Of a stretch of DNA of 64,000 nt, positions 8,818-17,930 are shown one piece after another. Below the pieces are notes generated by a model. That model did no database searches. It worked only from the letters and a program-made list of their open reading frames with translations, and had not been told where the DNA came from. The position numbers and the translations under genes are program-made. The DNA comes from Klebsiella pneumoniae (GTDB lineage: Bacteria > Pseudomonadota > Gammaproteobacteria > Pseudomonadales > UBA5518): positions 43,013-107,012 of the forward strand of contig CAMAXE010000015.1 in NCBI GenBank assembly GCA_945862145.1, in the 5' to 3' direction. Numbering within the stretch: the stretch's first letter is position 1; the number at the start of each line of letters is the position of its first letter.

Positions 8818-9372
8818 ATGGGACACAGGCTGACCAAGATCTACACACGCACGGGCGACGACGGCACAACCGGGCTCTCCGACGGCAGCAGGGTTGGCAA
8901 GGACAGCGCCCGCGTACGCGCCATGGGCTCCATCGACGAGACCAATTCGGTCATCGGCATGATGTTGGCCGAACTGCCGCCGGCAGATCCGGTGGCGGGA
9001 ATGTACATCCGCATCCAGCACGATCTCTTCGACCTGGGCGGCGAGTTGTCGATACCGGGAGCGGCACTGGTCGCGGCAAGCCGCGTGGAGTGGCTGGAAC
9101 AATCCACCGATGAGCTGAACGAGGATCTGCCACCCCTCAAGAACTTTGTCCTGCCGGGCGGCAACCGCGCGGCGGCGGTGTGTCACCTGGCGCGCACGGT
9201 ATGCCGTCGGGCGGAACGCGATCTCGTCACACTCGGTGTCGACGAGAAGCTGTCCGCCCCCGGCCTGCAATATCTCAACCGTCTTTCAGACCTGCTGTTC
9301 GTGACCGCCCGCGTGCTGGCGCGCCGCGACGGTGGCCAGGAAGTGCTCTGGCAGCAACAGCTGCGGACCTGA
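8818..9372 (+). CDS. pduO: PduO-type cob(I)alamin adenosyltransferase
   Basis: Transfers the adenosyl group of ATP to cob(I)alamin or cob(I)yrinate diamide to make the coenzyme form. The 184-residue protein shows the ATP-binding N-terminus LTKIYTRTGDDGTTGLSDG, AMGSIDETNSVIGM, the segment RTVCRRAERDL with the catalytic arginine/glutamate, and the C-terminal RLSDLLFVTARVLARR, all diagnostic of the PduO/MMAB fold. It is divergent from btuB, so uptake and activation of B12 are encoded side by side. A purine-rich GAGAGGAAC stretch lies just before the ATG. No riboswitch is visible on this strand. Confidence 0.92.
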   Translation: MGHRLTKIYTRTGDDGTTGLSDGSRVGKDSARVRAMGSIDETNSVIGMMLAELPPADPVAGMYIRIQHDLFDLGGELSIPGAALVAASRVEWLEQSTDELNEDLPPLKNFVLPGGNRAAAVCHLARTVCRRAERDLVTLGVDEKLSAPGLQYLNRLSDLLFVTARVLARRDGGQEVLWQQQLRT

Positions 9373-9381
9373 ACCGCCCTC

Positions 9382-10251
9382 TCAAACGATCATCGCCAAC
9401 AGGGCGATGATCACCAGCCAGACCACCAGAGCGCGCCGGTGCAACACCGCAACGCTCTCCACCTCGGCCGCACCGCGCGCGATCAAGGCCTCGAGGCTCT
9501 CATCGGCAACCGGCGGCTGCAGGTCCAGCGCCGCGCTGCCGCACGCCTCGAGGACATCGACGGCCTCGAGGCGGGTGTTGTCCAGCGCCTCGCGCCAACG
9601 GCGCAGGCAGGCGTCGAAATCCCCCACCAGCGCAAAGCTGAGAGCGAGGAGCCGTGCCGGCACCCACTCGATCCAGTGGCGCAACGCCAACCGTCCGCCG
9701 TCGTTCTCCGGTGTGCCCACGCGCGAATTTTGCTCCTCGAGCAGCACCAATCGGCAAGCAAGGGCCGCGGCTGGACCGGCCAGGATGAACCAGAAAATCA
9801 CCGGGAAAAGCCGCTCGAAAGAGCGGTAATAGAGCCTGCCACGCACGAGCGTGTGCAGGGCTGCGGGATCCTCCACACTGGACTCACGGCCGCTGGCGGC
9901 CATCGCCTCTTGCTGCACGAGTTCGTGGGCGGCCTGGAAGTCGCCACGACTCCAGCGCTCCAGATACTCGACTACCGCGGCGCCCAGGTTGCCGCGGCCC
10001 AGGGAAAACAGCAGCACCACCACCAACAGCGCAAACTGCAGCAATCCGTGGAGCCCATGCCCGGCCCACAGGTACACGCACTGCACGACAACGGCCGGCA
10101 ACAGGACGCTCCCGACTTGCAGCCCGGACCCTGAAAAGCGTGCGGCCAGTAGGCCCTGCAGCCTGTGGAACCAGTCATCCTGCTGCACGGGCGCGCCACC
10201 GCCGCGGACCACGTAGATCCCAAGCGCCACCAGCAAGGCAAAGAGTTCCAC
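9382..10251 (-). CDS. ampE: Regulatory signalling modulator AmpE
   Basis: Inner-membrane protein of the ampD-ampE pair, 289 residues (E. coli 284). It starts VELFALLVALGIYVV and has several hydrophobic helices (VLLPAVVVQCVYLWAG, LLQFALLVVVLLFSLG, FPVIFWFILAGPAAALACRL) and a C-terminal helix VVWLVIIALLAMIV. The GTG start at 10251 is preceded by GGAGG with 7 bases spacing and clears the ampD stop; an upstream ATG at 10320 would overlap ampD. AmpE is implicated in sensing or modulating beta-lactamase induction, but its mechanism is unknown. It is convergent with the adenosyltransferase gene. Confidence 0.87.
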   Translation of the reverse strand: MELFALLVALGIYVVRGGGAPVQQDDWFHRLQGLLAARFSGSGLQVGSVLLPAVVVQCVYLWAGHGLHGLLQFALLVVVLLFSLGRGNLGAAVVEYLERWSRGDFQAAHELVQQEAMAASGRESSVEDPAALHTLVRGRLYYRSFERLFPVIFWFILAGPAAALACRLVLLEEQNSRVGTPENDGGRLALRHWIEWVPARLLALSFALVGDFDACLRRWREALDNTRLEAVDVLEACGSAALDLQPPVADESLEALIARGAAEVESVAVLHRRALVVWLVIIALLAMIV

Positions 10252-10285
10252 CGCAAATCCTCCGCAGATGGGGCCGGTGCCGTGC

Positions 10286-10849
10286 TCAGCGCAGCGCTCT
10301 CCGGTACCTCGTCCAGTCAAACGATGGGCCCGGATCGGTCTTGCGGCCGGGCGCGATATCCGCGTGACCTACGATACGCCCTATCGAAAGTCCGCGGAAC
10401 TCCCGCCTCAGGCAACGCGTGACGGCCGACAGCGAGCGGTATTGGGCATCGGTGTAGGGGATGTCATCGGTACCCTCGAGTTCTATTCCGATGCTGAAGT
10501 CGTTGCAGTTCGAACGCGTGCCGAAGGTCGATGCGCCGGCGTGCCAGGCACGCGACTGGAAGGGCACAAACTGCGTCACCGCCCCATCACGGTCGATCAG
10601 CAGGTGCGCCGAGACCTCGAGCCCGCGCAAACGCTCGAACCACGGGTGAGCGCTGCAATCGAGGCTGTTGCAGAAGAACCGCTCGACGTGCTCACCACCA
10701 AATTCGCCCGGCGGCAGACTGATGTTATGGATGACCAGCAAGTCGATGGCGCAGCCGGGTGGGCGTTCGTTGCAGTTGGGGGACGCGACCCTGCGCACGT
10801 GGCGGAGCCAGCCATCATCGATGCGAAAGCCGGCGCGCTTGTTGGGCAA
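10286..10849 (-). CDS. ampD: 1,6-anhydro-N-acetylmuramyl-L-alanine amidase AmpD
   Basis: Cytoplasmic zinc amidase that cleaves the stem peptide from anhydro-muropeptides imported by AmpG. It has 187 residues, the normal length. Zinc ligands are visible as His41 in LLVIHNISLPPG, His162 in IVGHADIAPGRKTDPGP and Asp172 in the same motif; EVSAHLLIDRDG and NDFSIGIELEGTD are also typical. It is in an operon with ampE, 34 bases upstream of it, and 20 bases after the DUF1631 gene. The partial ampG at the window start belongs to the same pathway. Confidence 0.94.
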   Translation of the reverse strand: MPNKRAGFRIDDGWLRHVRRVASPNCNERPPGCAIDLLVIHNISLPPGEFGGEHVERFFCNSLDCSAHPWFERLRGLEVSAHLLIDRDGAVTQFVPFQSRAWHAGASTFGTRSNCNDFSIGIELEGTDDIPYTDAQYRSLSAVTRCLRREFRGLSIGRIVGHADIAPGRKTDPGPSFDWTRYRRALR

Positions 10850-10869
10850 AAGAGCCTCCCGAACGCTTG

Positions 10870-12513
10870 TCAGCGCCGGCCAGCCGGATCGCCGCCAGAC
10901 GCAGCGTTGAGGATCACGGCCTCGCCGTTCTCGATCATGGAGGCAAGATCGTTACGGCTCCATTCTCCCGCCCTTGCACCCTCGGCATCGGCAAAAACGA
11001 GCAAACCCGAGCGCGGAATGCGGGTGAGCAACTGCAGCCGGCGGCGCGGCGCACCGGATGGGCGCAACTCGAGCCACTGATCGGGAGCCAGTTTGTCGAC
11101 CAACTGCAGGAATTCCGCTGAGGCTGGCGGACGGATGACGACCCGAGGTGCTGGAACGGATGCAGCTTCCAGAACAGCCGCCTGAGCTGCGGGATCGGCA
11201 GCAACCGAGAGCTCACTGCCGCCGCCATGCACCGCCAGATAGCGACGCAGATCATGCAGCGCGTCCACAAAAACGGCGGGGTCCTTTTCGTAATCACCCA
11301 ATACCCGCATCACGAGCATCTGAACGAGCCGCGGGAACTCGTCGGTGGCAGCGTCGACAACCGCCGCCCTGTTCGCCGCCGCGGCATTGATCTCCGCAAA
11401 CAGCAGCCGTGCAGGGTGTGCAGGCGTGGTAAGACGATCGCTCTCGAGCAGAGATGCCCGGAGCAGCGGCACCTGGAGCAATCGGCTGATACGGCGCACA
11501 GCAGCCGGCACGCGGACATCACGCAGCGCGTGGTCAAACAGCGCCCTGATCAGTCCGATAGTCTCCAGGACATCTGCGTGCAGCGACATCGGGCGGCTGA
11601 AGCCGGATTCGGCCAGAGCCTCATTTATCAGTTCGGGGATTTGGAGCGCTTGCACACTGCCTTTGGCAGTGGCCGAAAAAAGTGACTTGGCGGGATCGAG
11701 AAAACTTTCCTGCACATAAAGCAGGGCCTCATCGAGCTGGCTCCGCGGCATGGCCATCGCCTTGCCGGGCGGCGCGAGCAGAGGCGTTCGGGACACATCC
11801 CAGCCCGCATCCTGCGCATCTTGCACCCGCTCCTGCGGCGGAGCAGCCGGAGGGGTCAAAGAGATGTCCGCCACTATGTCGGGCCGCTGCACCGTCTCTG
11901 GTGCTTCGGTGGGGAACAGTCCGATACCGTCGTGATAAAACGGTCCGAGCTCATCGATGACGAACCGGGAGAAGAGCCGGGAAAAGGCACCCATGGCGCC
12001 GGGCTCCACGCCCACGTGGGTGCAGCTCTCCATGAACGCTCGCGCCAGGCGCTCGGGTCCTACCGGCAGTGCCTCCAGGTCGACCCGACGGCTGCCGTTC
12101 AACCGCGCAAGCTGCCGCCCGATGGCAAGGAGTGCCTCGCGATGCTGGTGGGAGGCGCGACCGGCGATGTTGTCGATGGAAATCTGTTGCTCGAGCAACG
12201 AATTGTCGACCACACCAAGCGATTCAAGCCGCTGCGCTCCCGGGGCTGGTCCTGCCGGAGCGGCAGGCTGACCCAGCCCATCGAAGCCCGCGAGTACCGC
12301 AGCGATAAACTTGTCCTGCAGCGGGCGGCCCTTGAGGCGGATATCGCGGATCGCGTCATAGATCTGCGACTGCTCGGCGTTGCTGCGCGACTGTCTGGCT
12401 TGGGCGACGAGAGAGGGCTCGGCGTTGGAGAGCAGCGAGGCCATGAGGAAACCAAGCTCCTTGCGTGCATGCTCGCGCAATTGGAAAAGCGGGTCTGAGG
12501 CGGCGTCCGGCAT
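10870..12513 (-). CDS. DUF1631 domain-containing protein
   Basis: A soluble protein of about 547 residues matching the DUF1631 family, which is often found near nadC/ampD in gammaproteobacteria. Typical features are an N-terminal helical part (LREHARKELGFLMASLLSNA), DLEALPVGPERLARAFMESC, the internal FSRFVIDELGPFYHDG, and a C-terminal beta-rich part PDQWLELRPSGAPRRRLQLL with LLVFADAEGARAGEWS. That C-terminal part resembles the PilZ-like or YcgR-like ends of some DUF1631 proteins, which is only an impression. The open frame reaches 12630, but the ATG at 12513 begins the conserved region. Function unknown. Confidence 0.82.
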   Translation of the reverse strand: MPDAASDPLFQLREHARKELGFLMASLLSNAEPSLVAQARQSRSNAEQSQIYDAIRDIRLKGRPLQDKFIAAVLAGFDGLGQPAAPAGPAPGAQRLESLGVVDNSLLEQQISIDNIAGRASHQHREALLAIGRQLARLNGSRRVDLEALPVGPERLARAFMESCTHVGVEPGAMGAFSRLFSRFVIDELGPFYHDGIGLFPTEAPETVQRPDIVADISLTPPAAPPQERVQDAQDAGWDVSRTPLLAPPGKAMAMPRSQLDEALLYVQESFLDPAKSLFSATAKGSVQALQIPELINEALAESGFSRPMSLHADVLETIGLIRALFDHALRDVRVPAAVRRISRLLQVPLLRASLLESDRLTTPAHPARLLFAEINAAAANRAAVVDAATDEFPRLVQMLVMRVLGDYEKDPAVFVDALHDLRRYLAVHGGGSELSVAADPAAQAAVLEAASVPAPRVVIRPPASAEFLQLVDKLAPDQWLELRPSGAPRRRLQLLTRIPRSGLLVFADAEGARAGEWSRNDLASMIENGEAVILNAASGGDPAGRR

Positions 12514-12757
12514 GAAGTCTGTCCCTTTGCGGTCCTGGCAACGCAGCCCTGCCGCGCGCGTAGGCCGCGGCGGCTCGACCACATCCAAGCGTGCAAGTCG
12601 TCTTGTCGCGAAGGGAGTATACATGAGCATTAGGCTAGCGAATTCTGGGCCTGCCTTGTGTGTCGGCCATCACGAAAAGCATGCGAACCCATAGGCAAAA
12701 GCGCCCCCGGTGCACGCATGCCGTGAGCCACAGCACACCGCTTGCGGCACCTCCGAC

Positions 12758-12766
12758 TGCTACAAT
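12758..12766 (+). promoter_or_regulatory. Extended -10 promoter for nadC
   Basis: TGCTACAAT, an extended -10 element with no clear -35, ends 26 bases before the nadC ATG. It lies in the 279-base divergent region between the DUF1631 gene and nadC. Confidence 0.45.
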
Positions 12767-12792
12767 TTCGGCGCCAGCCCCGAGGGACCGCC

Positions 12793-13644
12793 ATGCACAC
12801 AACTCCACCGGATCCGCACGCCGTTGCAGAGAACGTCCGTGCCGCCCTCGCCGAGGACATCGGTGATGGGGACATCACGGCCGCGCTGGTGGCTCTCGAG
12901 GCGCGCGCACGAGCCAGGATCATTACCCGTGAGGCAGCGGTGGTCTGCGGCAGGCCTTGGGTCGACGAGGTATTCCGGCAGGTGGATGCAGCCGTGCGGA
13001 TCAGCTGGAAGTGTGAGGATGGCGAACGCGTGGCCGCCGGCGCCACGCTCTACGAACTCGAGGGCCCCGCACAAGCGCTGCTCACCGGCGAGCGGACAGC
13101 ACTGAATTTCCTGCAGCTGCTCTCGGGCACGGCAACCCGTTGCGCCACGTTTGCTGCTTTGCTGGACGGGCTGCCCACACGGCTGCTGGATACCCGCAAG
13201 ACCATCCCGGGCCTGCGTGTCGCGCAGAAGTACGCCGTGCGTTGTGGCGGCGGCCGCAATCACCGGATCGGCCTCTTCGACGCCTTTCTGGTCAAGGAAA
13301 ACCATATCGCTGCCTGCGGCTCGATAGCCGCTGCGATCGCCATTGCTCGCCGCAACGCGCCCGGGAAACCGGTGGAAGTGGAAGTCGAGACGCTGTCGCA
13401 GCTCGAGGAAGCACTCGCCGCCGGCGTGGACTCGGCGCTGCTCGACAACTTCGACCTGGAGGGCATGCGCCGCGCGGTAGCCATCACCGCCGGAAGAGCC
13501 AAACTCGAGGCGAGCGGTGGCGTGTCGGAGACCACGTTGCGAGCCATTGCCGAAACCGGCGTGGACTATATCTCGATGGGTACGCTCACCAAGGACTGCA
13601 AGGCCATCGACCTCTCGATGCGCTTCCTGCCGGAGCCGGGTTGA
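12793..13644 (+). CDS. nadC: Nicotinate-nucleotide diphosphorylase (carboxylating)
   Basis: Quinolinate phosphoribosyltransferase of NAD synthesis, 283 residues. Visible motifs are the N-terminal [15 protein letters not shown], the active-site strand [19 protein letters not shown] followed by [34 protein letters not shown], and the C-terminal [19 protein letters not shown] and [12 protein letters not shown] phosphate-binding loop. The ATG at 12793 is preceded by CGAGGGA; an ATG at 12742 is in frame but adds a poor tail. Its stop overlaps the start of a broken DUF503 gene (TGATG), which suggests the two were once translationally coupled. Confidence 0.95.
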   Translation: MHTTPPDPHAVAENVRAALAEDIGDGDITAALVALEARARARIITREAAVVCGRPWVDEVFRQVDAAVRISWKCEDGERVAAGATLYELEGPAQALLTGERTALNFLQLLSGTATRCATFAALLDGLPTRLLDTRKTIPGLRVAQKYAVRCGGGRNHRIGLFDAFLVKENHIAACGSIAAAIAIARRNAPGKPVEVEVETLSQLEEALAAGVDSALLDNFDLEGMRRAVAITAGRAKLEASGGVSETTLRAIAETGVDYISMGTLTKDCKAIDLSMRFLPEPG

Positions 13645-13784
13645 TGCTGCACATCGCCGTACTGAGGCTGCGCTTCCATCTGGAAGGCTACGCATCGCTG
13701 AAGGACAAGCGCCGGCGCCTCTGCGGCCTGCGGGACCGCTTCGGCCGACTACCCGGCTACGGTTGCCAGCGAAGCGCAGAGTAA
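13644..13784 (+). pseudogene. DUF503 (YlxP-like) gene, truncated
   Basis: The first 35 or so residues, [20 protein letters not shown] followed by DKRRRLCGLRDRFGRLP, match the start of the roughly 95-residue DUF503 family. After about 13750 the match stops and the frame runs into a stop at 13784 within the 3' end of the HupE-like gene on the other strand. More than half of the domain is missing, and I did not find the remainder downstream. The breakpoint coincides with the edge of the HupE-TPR-DUF4331 segment, which probably inserted here or replaced the rest. Confidence 0.75.
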
Positions 13785-14875
13785 AGGTAGAAGAGGCCGG
13801 CCACCGAAATCAGCGCCGACCCGTAGCGCAGGGTTCGGAGCGCGCCGATTTCGTGGCGAGTGCCGGCTGTGCGAACGAAGCGGATCCCGACGAACAGCGG
13901 CAGCACCACCACCTGGTGTCCGATTTCGACGCCGAGGCTGAAGGCCACGATGGCAAGGCCGACCGCGGCGCCCGACATGCCCGACATGGCATCGAGCAAC
14001 CCGCCGGCGAATCCCAGGCCGTGAAAGAGGCCGAAGAAGAAGGCCACCGCCAGGCGCGTGCGGCCGCGGCTTCGCTCCGGCCGGAACACGTTGGTCGCGG
14101 CCACGAAGACGATGCTGGCCGCGATCACGGGTTCGACGATTCGTCCGGACAGACGCACCACGTCGAACACCGACAACGTGAGCGTGATCGAGTGGGCCAG
14201 CGTGAACATGCCGATCACCAGCAGGAGATCGCGAAACGACCTCGCACCAAGAGCCAGCGCCGCCACAAAGAGCAGATGGTCGTAGCCGCCGAGGATGTGT
14301 GTGATGCCGTGGCGAGCATACTCGGCGAACATCCCCGGGCGCTCGCGGTCGGGCGACGCGATGGCCAGCGGCTCCTTCGAGCGGAGCAGCAGCCCTTCAT
14401 GCACGAGAGCTCCCTGGTCGCGAACACGAACGACGAAGGTCGCTTCCCAGGGATTGCCGGGGGCGTAGCTCAGCTCGTTCAGCAGGTCCTGCCTGAGACT
14501 GAGCACGCGCACGTCGTCGCGAACCGGGTAGTCGATGTCGTACACGACGTGTTCCGGATCTGGCTCGGTGATGCCGGTGATTCTACCGGGCAGTTCCTGG
14601 CCGTCTGCGCTGATGCGGAAGTGTTCGAGGAAGTAGCCGCCGTGTTCCTTCCACGCTTCGTCGAGCGTCGCGGCTGAAGTGGCGAGAAACACTTCCTCGA
14701 CGGGCACGCGAGCACGCACCTGCAGTCTGCCCGGCGTGCGATCAATGTCGAGGGATCCCTGGGAGATCGGGTGCGCCAGGGCCAGCGGCGGCTGCATCAG
14801 GGCGCAGAGCGCGAATGCCGCCGGTACGACGAGCCAGGCGAGTCTGATCCACTGGGTCGAGCGCGCCGGTTTCAT
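13757..14875 (-). CDS. HupE/UreJ-family membrane protein
   Basis: A 372-residue protein with a signal peptide (WLVVPAAFALCALMQPPLALA), a roughly 150-residue extracytoplasmic domain beginning HPISQGSLDIDRTPGR, and a C-terminal multi-helix domain of the HupE/UreJ_2 type. The conserved His-containing motifs typical of the family are present: HILGGYDHLLFVAALAL, GMFTLAHSITLTLSVF, FFFGLFHGLGFAGGLL and FSLGVEIGHQVVVLPLF. HupE/UreJ relatives are putative nickel or cobalt transporters; the metal here is unknown. The ATG overlaps the stop of the TPR gene (ATGA), so the two are coupled. It is the last gene of a three-gene set transcribed DUF4331 to TPR to HupE. Confidence 0.8.
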   Translation of the reverse strand: MKPARSTQWIRLAWLVVPAAFALCALMQPPLALAHPISQGSLDIDRTPGRLQVRARVPVEEVFLATSAATLDEAWKEHGGYFLEHFRISADGQELPGRITGITEPDPEHVVYDIDYPVRDDVRVLSLRQDLLNELSYAPGNPWEATFVVRVRDQGALVHEGLLLRSKEPLAIASPDRERPGMFAEYARHGITHILGGYDHLLFVAALALGARSFRDLLLVIGMFTLAHSITLTLSVFDVVRLSGRIVEPVIAASIVFVAATNVFRPERSRGRTRLAVAFFFGLFHGLGFAGGLLDAMSGMSGAAVGLAIVAFSLGVEIGHQVVVLPLFVGIRFVRTAGTRHEIGALRTLRYGSALISVAGLFYLYSALRWQP

Positions 14876-16173
14876 CGATGCACGTGAAAGCGCGGATAGG
14901 CCGGATTCACCGCGACGGTTTGCTGCAATAGCGCACGGCCCTTTGTCAGGTCTCCGGCGCGCGAGAAGATCATGCCGCCGTGGTGAAGCAGGTGGGCATC
15001 CAGAGTGCCGAGCGCCAGAGCCTTGGTCATCGCGTCGGCGGCTCCGGTGAAGTCTCCATTCTTGTAGAGGGCCCAGGCGAGCGTGTCCCAGGCGTAAATG
15101 CTGTGGCGGATCTCGAGGTCTTTGCGCGCCCAGCGAAGAGCGTCGACGGGGCTCTCGACGCAGTCCGAATAGAAGCTGGCCAGGTGGTGGTAGTAGTGCG
15201 CGTTGCCCTCCTCGATCGAGTGGAGGTAGGCGGCGAGCGCGCGCTCGTGCCACGCGGCGGCTTCCTCCGTTTTGCCGATGAACTGGTAGAGGTCGCCGAG
15301 GTCGTGGAGAGTTTCGGCGCGGGGAACGCGATCGATCAGTTGCCGATAGAGGGCGATCGCTTCCTCGTAGCGGCCCTGGGCACCTCGCAGTTCGGCGAGG
15401 TGGTCGATCTGCGCGAAGCTTGCCGGAGCAGAGAGGTACTCGGCTTCGGCCTGGTCGAGTTCGCCGCGACGAAACAGAAGCTCGCCGCGACGGATGCGGT
15501 ACCAGCCGTCGCTGTCGCCGGCCCGGGTCAGCAGTTCGAGGGCCTTGCTGGTGTCGCCTTGCAGTTCAGCGAGCCTTGCCTCACGCGCCAGCACGGGAGG
15601 CGATTCACCGTCGGCTGCGAGGCGTGCGTAGACTGTTCCGGCTTCTGCGTAGTTCCCGAGCTCCAGCTGGGCGTCGCCAATGGTTGCCAGCGCAGACGTG
15701 TTTCGTGGGTCGATCGCGTAGGCGTGTTCGGCGGACTCGAGGGCCTCGGAGAAATGATGGCCTTCGAACTGCGTCAGCGCGAGCGCGGCGAGACCACCGG
15801 GGTTGCGGGGCGCGGGAACCGAGGCGAGCGAGGCCTTGGCCTCGTCGGCGGCACGATTGAGCCAGACAAGATCCCCGCTGTCGCGCATGAGCTTGAGATA
15901 GGCTGAGGCAAGCCGGTTGTGTGCGATGAAATCGAGGGGGTCACTACGCACCCGCTCCTCGAGGAATTTGCGCAGGGAATCGGCGTCCGCCACCGGGTCG
16001 GGCGGTTGCGTTGCGTCCGAGGAACGACCCGTGGATTCGACGCCGACGCCAGGCGACGAGGCTTCATCTGCCCCGGTGGCCTCGGGGGAGGATTCGACGC
16101 CGACGCTTGTTTGCAGGGTATCGCTGGCCCTGGCGGCCCACGGGAATGGGGCAAGAACCACGAGCACAAGCAT
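14872..16173 (-). CDS. TPR-repeat secreted protein
   Basis: A protein of about 433 residues with a hydrophobic N-terminus MLVLVVLAPFPWAARA that looks like a signal peptide, a low-complexity acidic linker containing two VGVES-like copies (SVGVESSPEA, GVGVESTGRS), then tetratricopeptide repeats over the remainder (for example AHNRLASAYLKLMRD, ALATIGDAQLELGNYAEAG, ETLHDLGDLYQFIGKTEEAA). TPR proteins are usually protein-interaction scaffolds. The start is uncertain: the frame is open to 16410, overlapping the DUF4331 gene, and no strong ribosome-binding site is visible before the ATG at 16173. It is coupled to the HupE-like gene by an ATGA overlap. Confidence 0.7.
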   Translation of the reverse strand: MLVLVVLAPFPWAARASDTLQTSVGVESSPEATGADEASSPGVGVESTGRSSDATQPPDPVADADSLRKFLEERVRSDPLDFIAHNRLASAYLKLMRDSGDLVWLNRAADEAKASLASVPAPRNPGGLAALALTQFEGHHFSEALESAEHAYAIDPRNTSALATIGDAQLELGNYAEAGTVYARLAADGESPPVLAREARLAELQGDTSKALELLTRAGDSDGWYRIRRGELLFRRGELDQAEAEYLSAPASFAQIDHLAELRGAQGRYEEAIALYRQLIDRVPRAETLHDLGDLYQFIGKTEEAAAWHERALAAYLHSIEEGNAHYYHHLASFYSDCVESPVDALRWARKDLEIRHSIYAWDTLAWALYKNGDFTGAADAMTKALALGTLDAHLLHHGGMIFSRAGDLTKGRALLQQTVAVNPAYPRFHVHR

Positions 16174-16309
16174 CCATGCCGCTAGAATCTGGATCCCCCC
16201 ACCGGCGTGCGCCGCCCGGCGAGGGGACCCATTGCATTCACACCGTACGCAGCCGCACGACACCCCGCCGCGGACATGGGAGACCCGTGTCCAGGGCAAC
16301 GCGCGCGGG

Positions 16310-17521
16310 CTAGTTGCGCGTGTTGTCATCGAGGATTTCCGCCTCGAGCGGCTGCCGCGAGGCGGCAAAGAAGGGGAACGCGTCACGGAAGGGAACGTCG
16401 TTGGCGTCAACGTGGTCTCCGGTGGTGCGGACTTCGTTTGTCAAGAGAAAGATGAAGGTGTCGACCACGTCGTCGGCCGGTCGTCGTCCGTTGGGGAAGC
16501 CGGCACCATCGTTGGTGCCCCCCTGGGGGCCGGTGTTCGCCGTCGCCGTGTTCAGACGCAGGTAGTCGCCGTGGGTCACCGCCACGTCGGCCAGAATGTC
16601 GATATGGGCCTGGTCAGTTCCGAGGGCGACGAGCGTGCCGACGATGTCGGCGGCGAAGAGGCCGTCGGCGTCATCCGTCGGAGTGGCGCGGTTGTATGCG
16701 TTTTTGCGTGAAAACGGGATCAGAAAGGTGTTGATGCCGGGCACCCCCACGCGGTCGATGCGACGGAACTTCCCAGACACCCGGGGGTCATTATTCGCCG
16801 AGTAGTGGACATCGGCCTTGCGCAGCGTGATGGCGCTCACCCCGATGACGCTACCGGCGTTGCCCAGCAGCATCGACGCCGGCACGCTCACCGCGATCAT
16901 CTGCACGTTGTAGCCGGCAAAGGTGTCGCGGCCGCGATTGAGAAGACTCTCATCGCGTGAACCGCCAAGCACCGCGGCTGCGAAACGGTTGAAGCCCGGA
17001 ATGTCGAAGAAGAAGGGGTCCTCGGTGAGGCCTGCGAAGAACGAGATTCCACTGGCTGAGTCAGTGGTGACGACGGACGCCGGTGCGGCGGCTGCGGTCG
17101 CCGACGCCACGGTGGTAACCGCGTCGAAGCGCGCCGTGGTCTCTCCCGTCACCGGGCCGAGAGTGACGCGGGCGGTCTGGGGCACGGAGCGCGACGTCTG
17201 CTCGTCGAATCGCACCGAGAGGGCCATGTCGGCCACGGCGTCGCCGCTGTTCTCGATCTTGAAACGGTACAGGACGCTGCTGTCGAAGCCACCGAAATGG
17301 TGGTTCTCGCCCGGCACGATGAAGCCGTGAACGTCGAAGGCCAGAACGACGTTGGCGTTGTTGTTGGGATCGACGAACGCGTAGAGGTCGGCGACGTCGG
17401 ATGCCTGGTCTGCTGCGACCAGCGGCGCTTCGGCGTGATCGGCCGCCAGGACGGCGCCCGCGGTGAACGAAAGCGCAGCGATGGTGAGCGCCACGCGCAA
17501 GGGATTGGATCGAAGTTTCAT
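16310..17521 (-). CDS. DUF4331 domain-containing secreted protein
   Basis: A 403-residue protein with a clear signal peptide (ALTIAALSFTAGAVLAA) and the DUF4331 start motif ADHAEAPLVAADQASDVADL followed by YAFVDPNNNANVVLAFDVHG. The central part has FFAGLTEDPFFFDIPGFNRF and the C-terminal part NGRRPADDVVDTFIFLL, both typical. Function of the family is unknown; it is expected in the periplasm or outside the cell. The ATG is preceded by CGGGAGGAACCC, a strong ribosome-binding site. It is the first gene of the trio with the TPR and HupE-like genes. The 278 bases upstream to tRNA-Thr hold no gene that I can support. Confidence 0.85.
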   Translation of the reverse strand: MKLRSNPLRVALTIAALSFTAGAVLAADHAEAPLVAADQASDVADLYAFVDPNNNANVVLAFDVHGFIVPGENHHFGGFDSSVLYRFKIENSGDAVADMALSVRFDEQTSRSVPQTARVTLGPVTGETTARFDAVTTVASATAAAAPASVVTTDSASGISFFAGLTEDPFFFDIPGFNRFAAAVLGGSRDESLLNRGRDTFAGYNVQMIAVSVPASMLLGNAGSVIGVSAITLRKADVHYSANNDPRVSGKFRRIDRVGVPGINTFLIPFSRKNAYNRATPTDDADGLFAADIVGTLVALGTDQAHIDILADVAVTHGDYLRLNTATANTGPQGGTNDGAGFPNGRRPADDVVDTFIFLLTNEVRTTGDHVDANDVPFRDAFPFFAASRQPLEAEILDDNTRN

Positions 17522-17799
17522 GGGTTCCTCCCGGAATGGTCAGGTATGAGGCGGCCGACGACGGTCCTGTGTACAACGAAGCGCTGAAAGACGGGGAATG
17601 ATTGGCTGGCCCTCGCGCACGCCAGAACAGCGCCTACACTTGCCTAGACGCAAGCTAACGCGCGCGCGCTGCTGGGGGGGGTTGCTTATGTTTGCCTGAT
17701 GCTGGAGTGAAGCCGGCGAGTAACGGTCCCGAAACGGTCCACCTTTCACCGATCAACAACCTCGCGCGGACTGGAAATATTCTAAGTGACTGTTTTATA

Positions 17800-17875
<76 letters not shown>

Positions 17876-17887
17876 ACGGGGACGCGG

Positions 17888-17917
17888 ATTCTAGGCGTCC
17901 TCCCGTCAGCTCAGCAA
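17888..17917 (-). promoter_or_regulatory. Promoter of tRNA-Thr
   Basis: On the minus strand TTGCTG (17912-17917) and TAGAAT (17888-17893) are 18 bases apart, and the predicted start lies a few bases before the mature tRNA 5' end. The element occupies the leader of the divergent glycosyltransferase gene at 17931. Confidence 0.6.
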
Positions 17918-17930
17918 GGGGACTGCGCGC

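Noticed and set aside
17691..17799. Possible integrase remnant next to the tRNA-Thr 3' end
   Set aside because: The short frames here show no tyrosine-recombinase motif and there is no direct repeat of the tRNA end near 13756.
17522..17799. The missing second half of DUF503
   Set aside because: I looked for the continuing DUF503 pattern on both strands and did not find it; the remainder seems lost.
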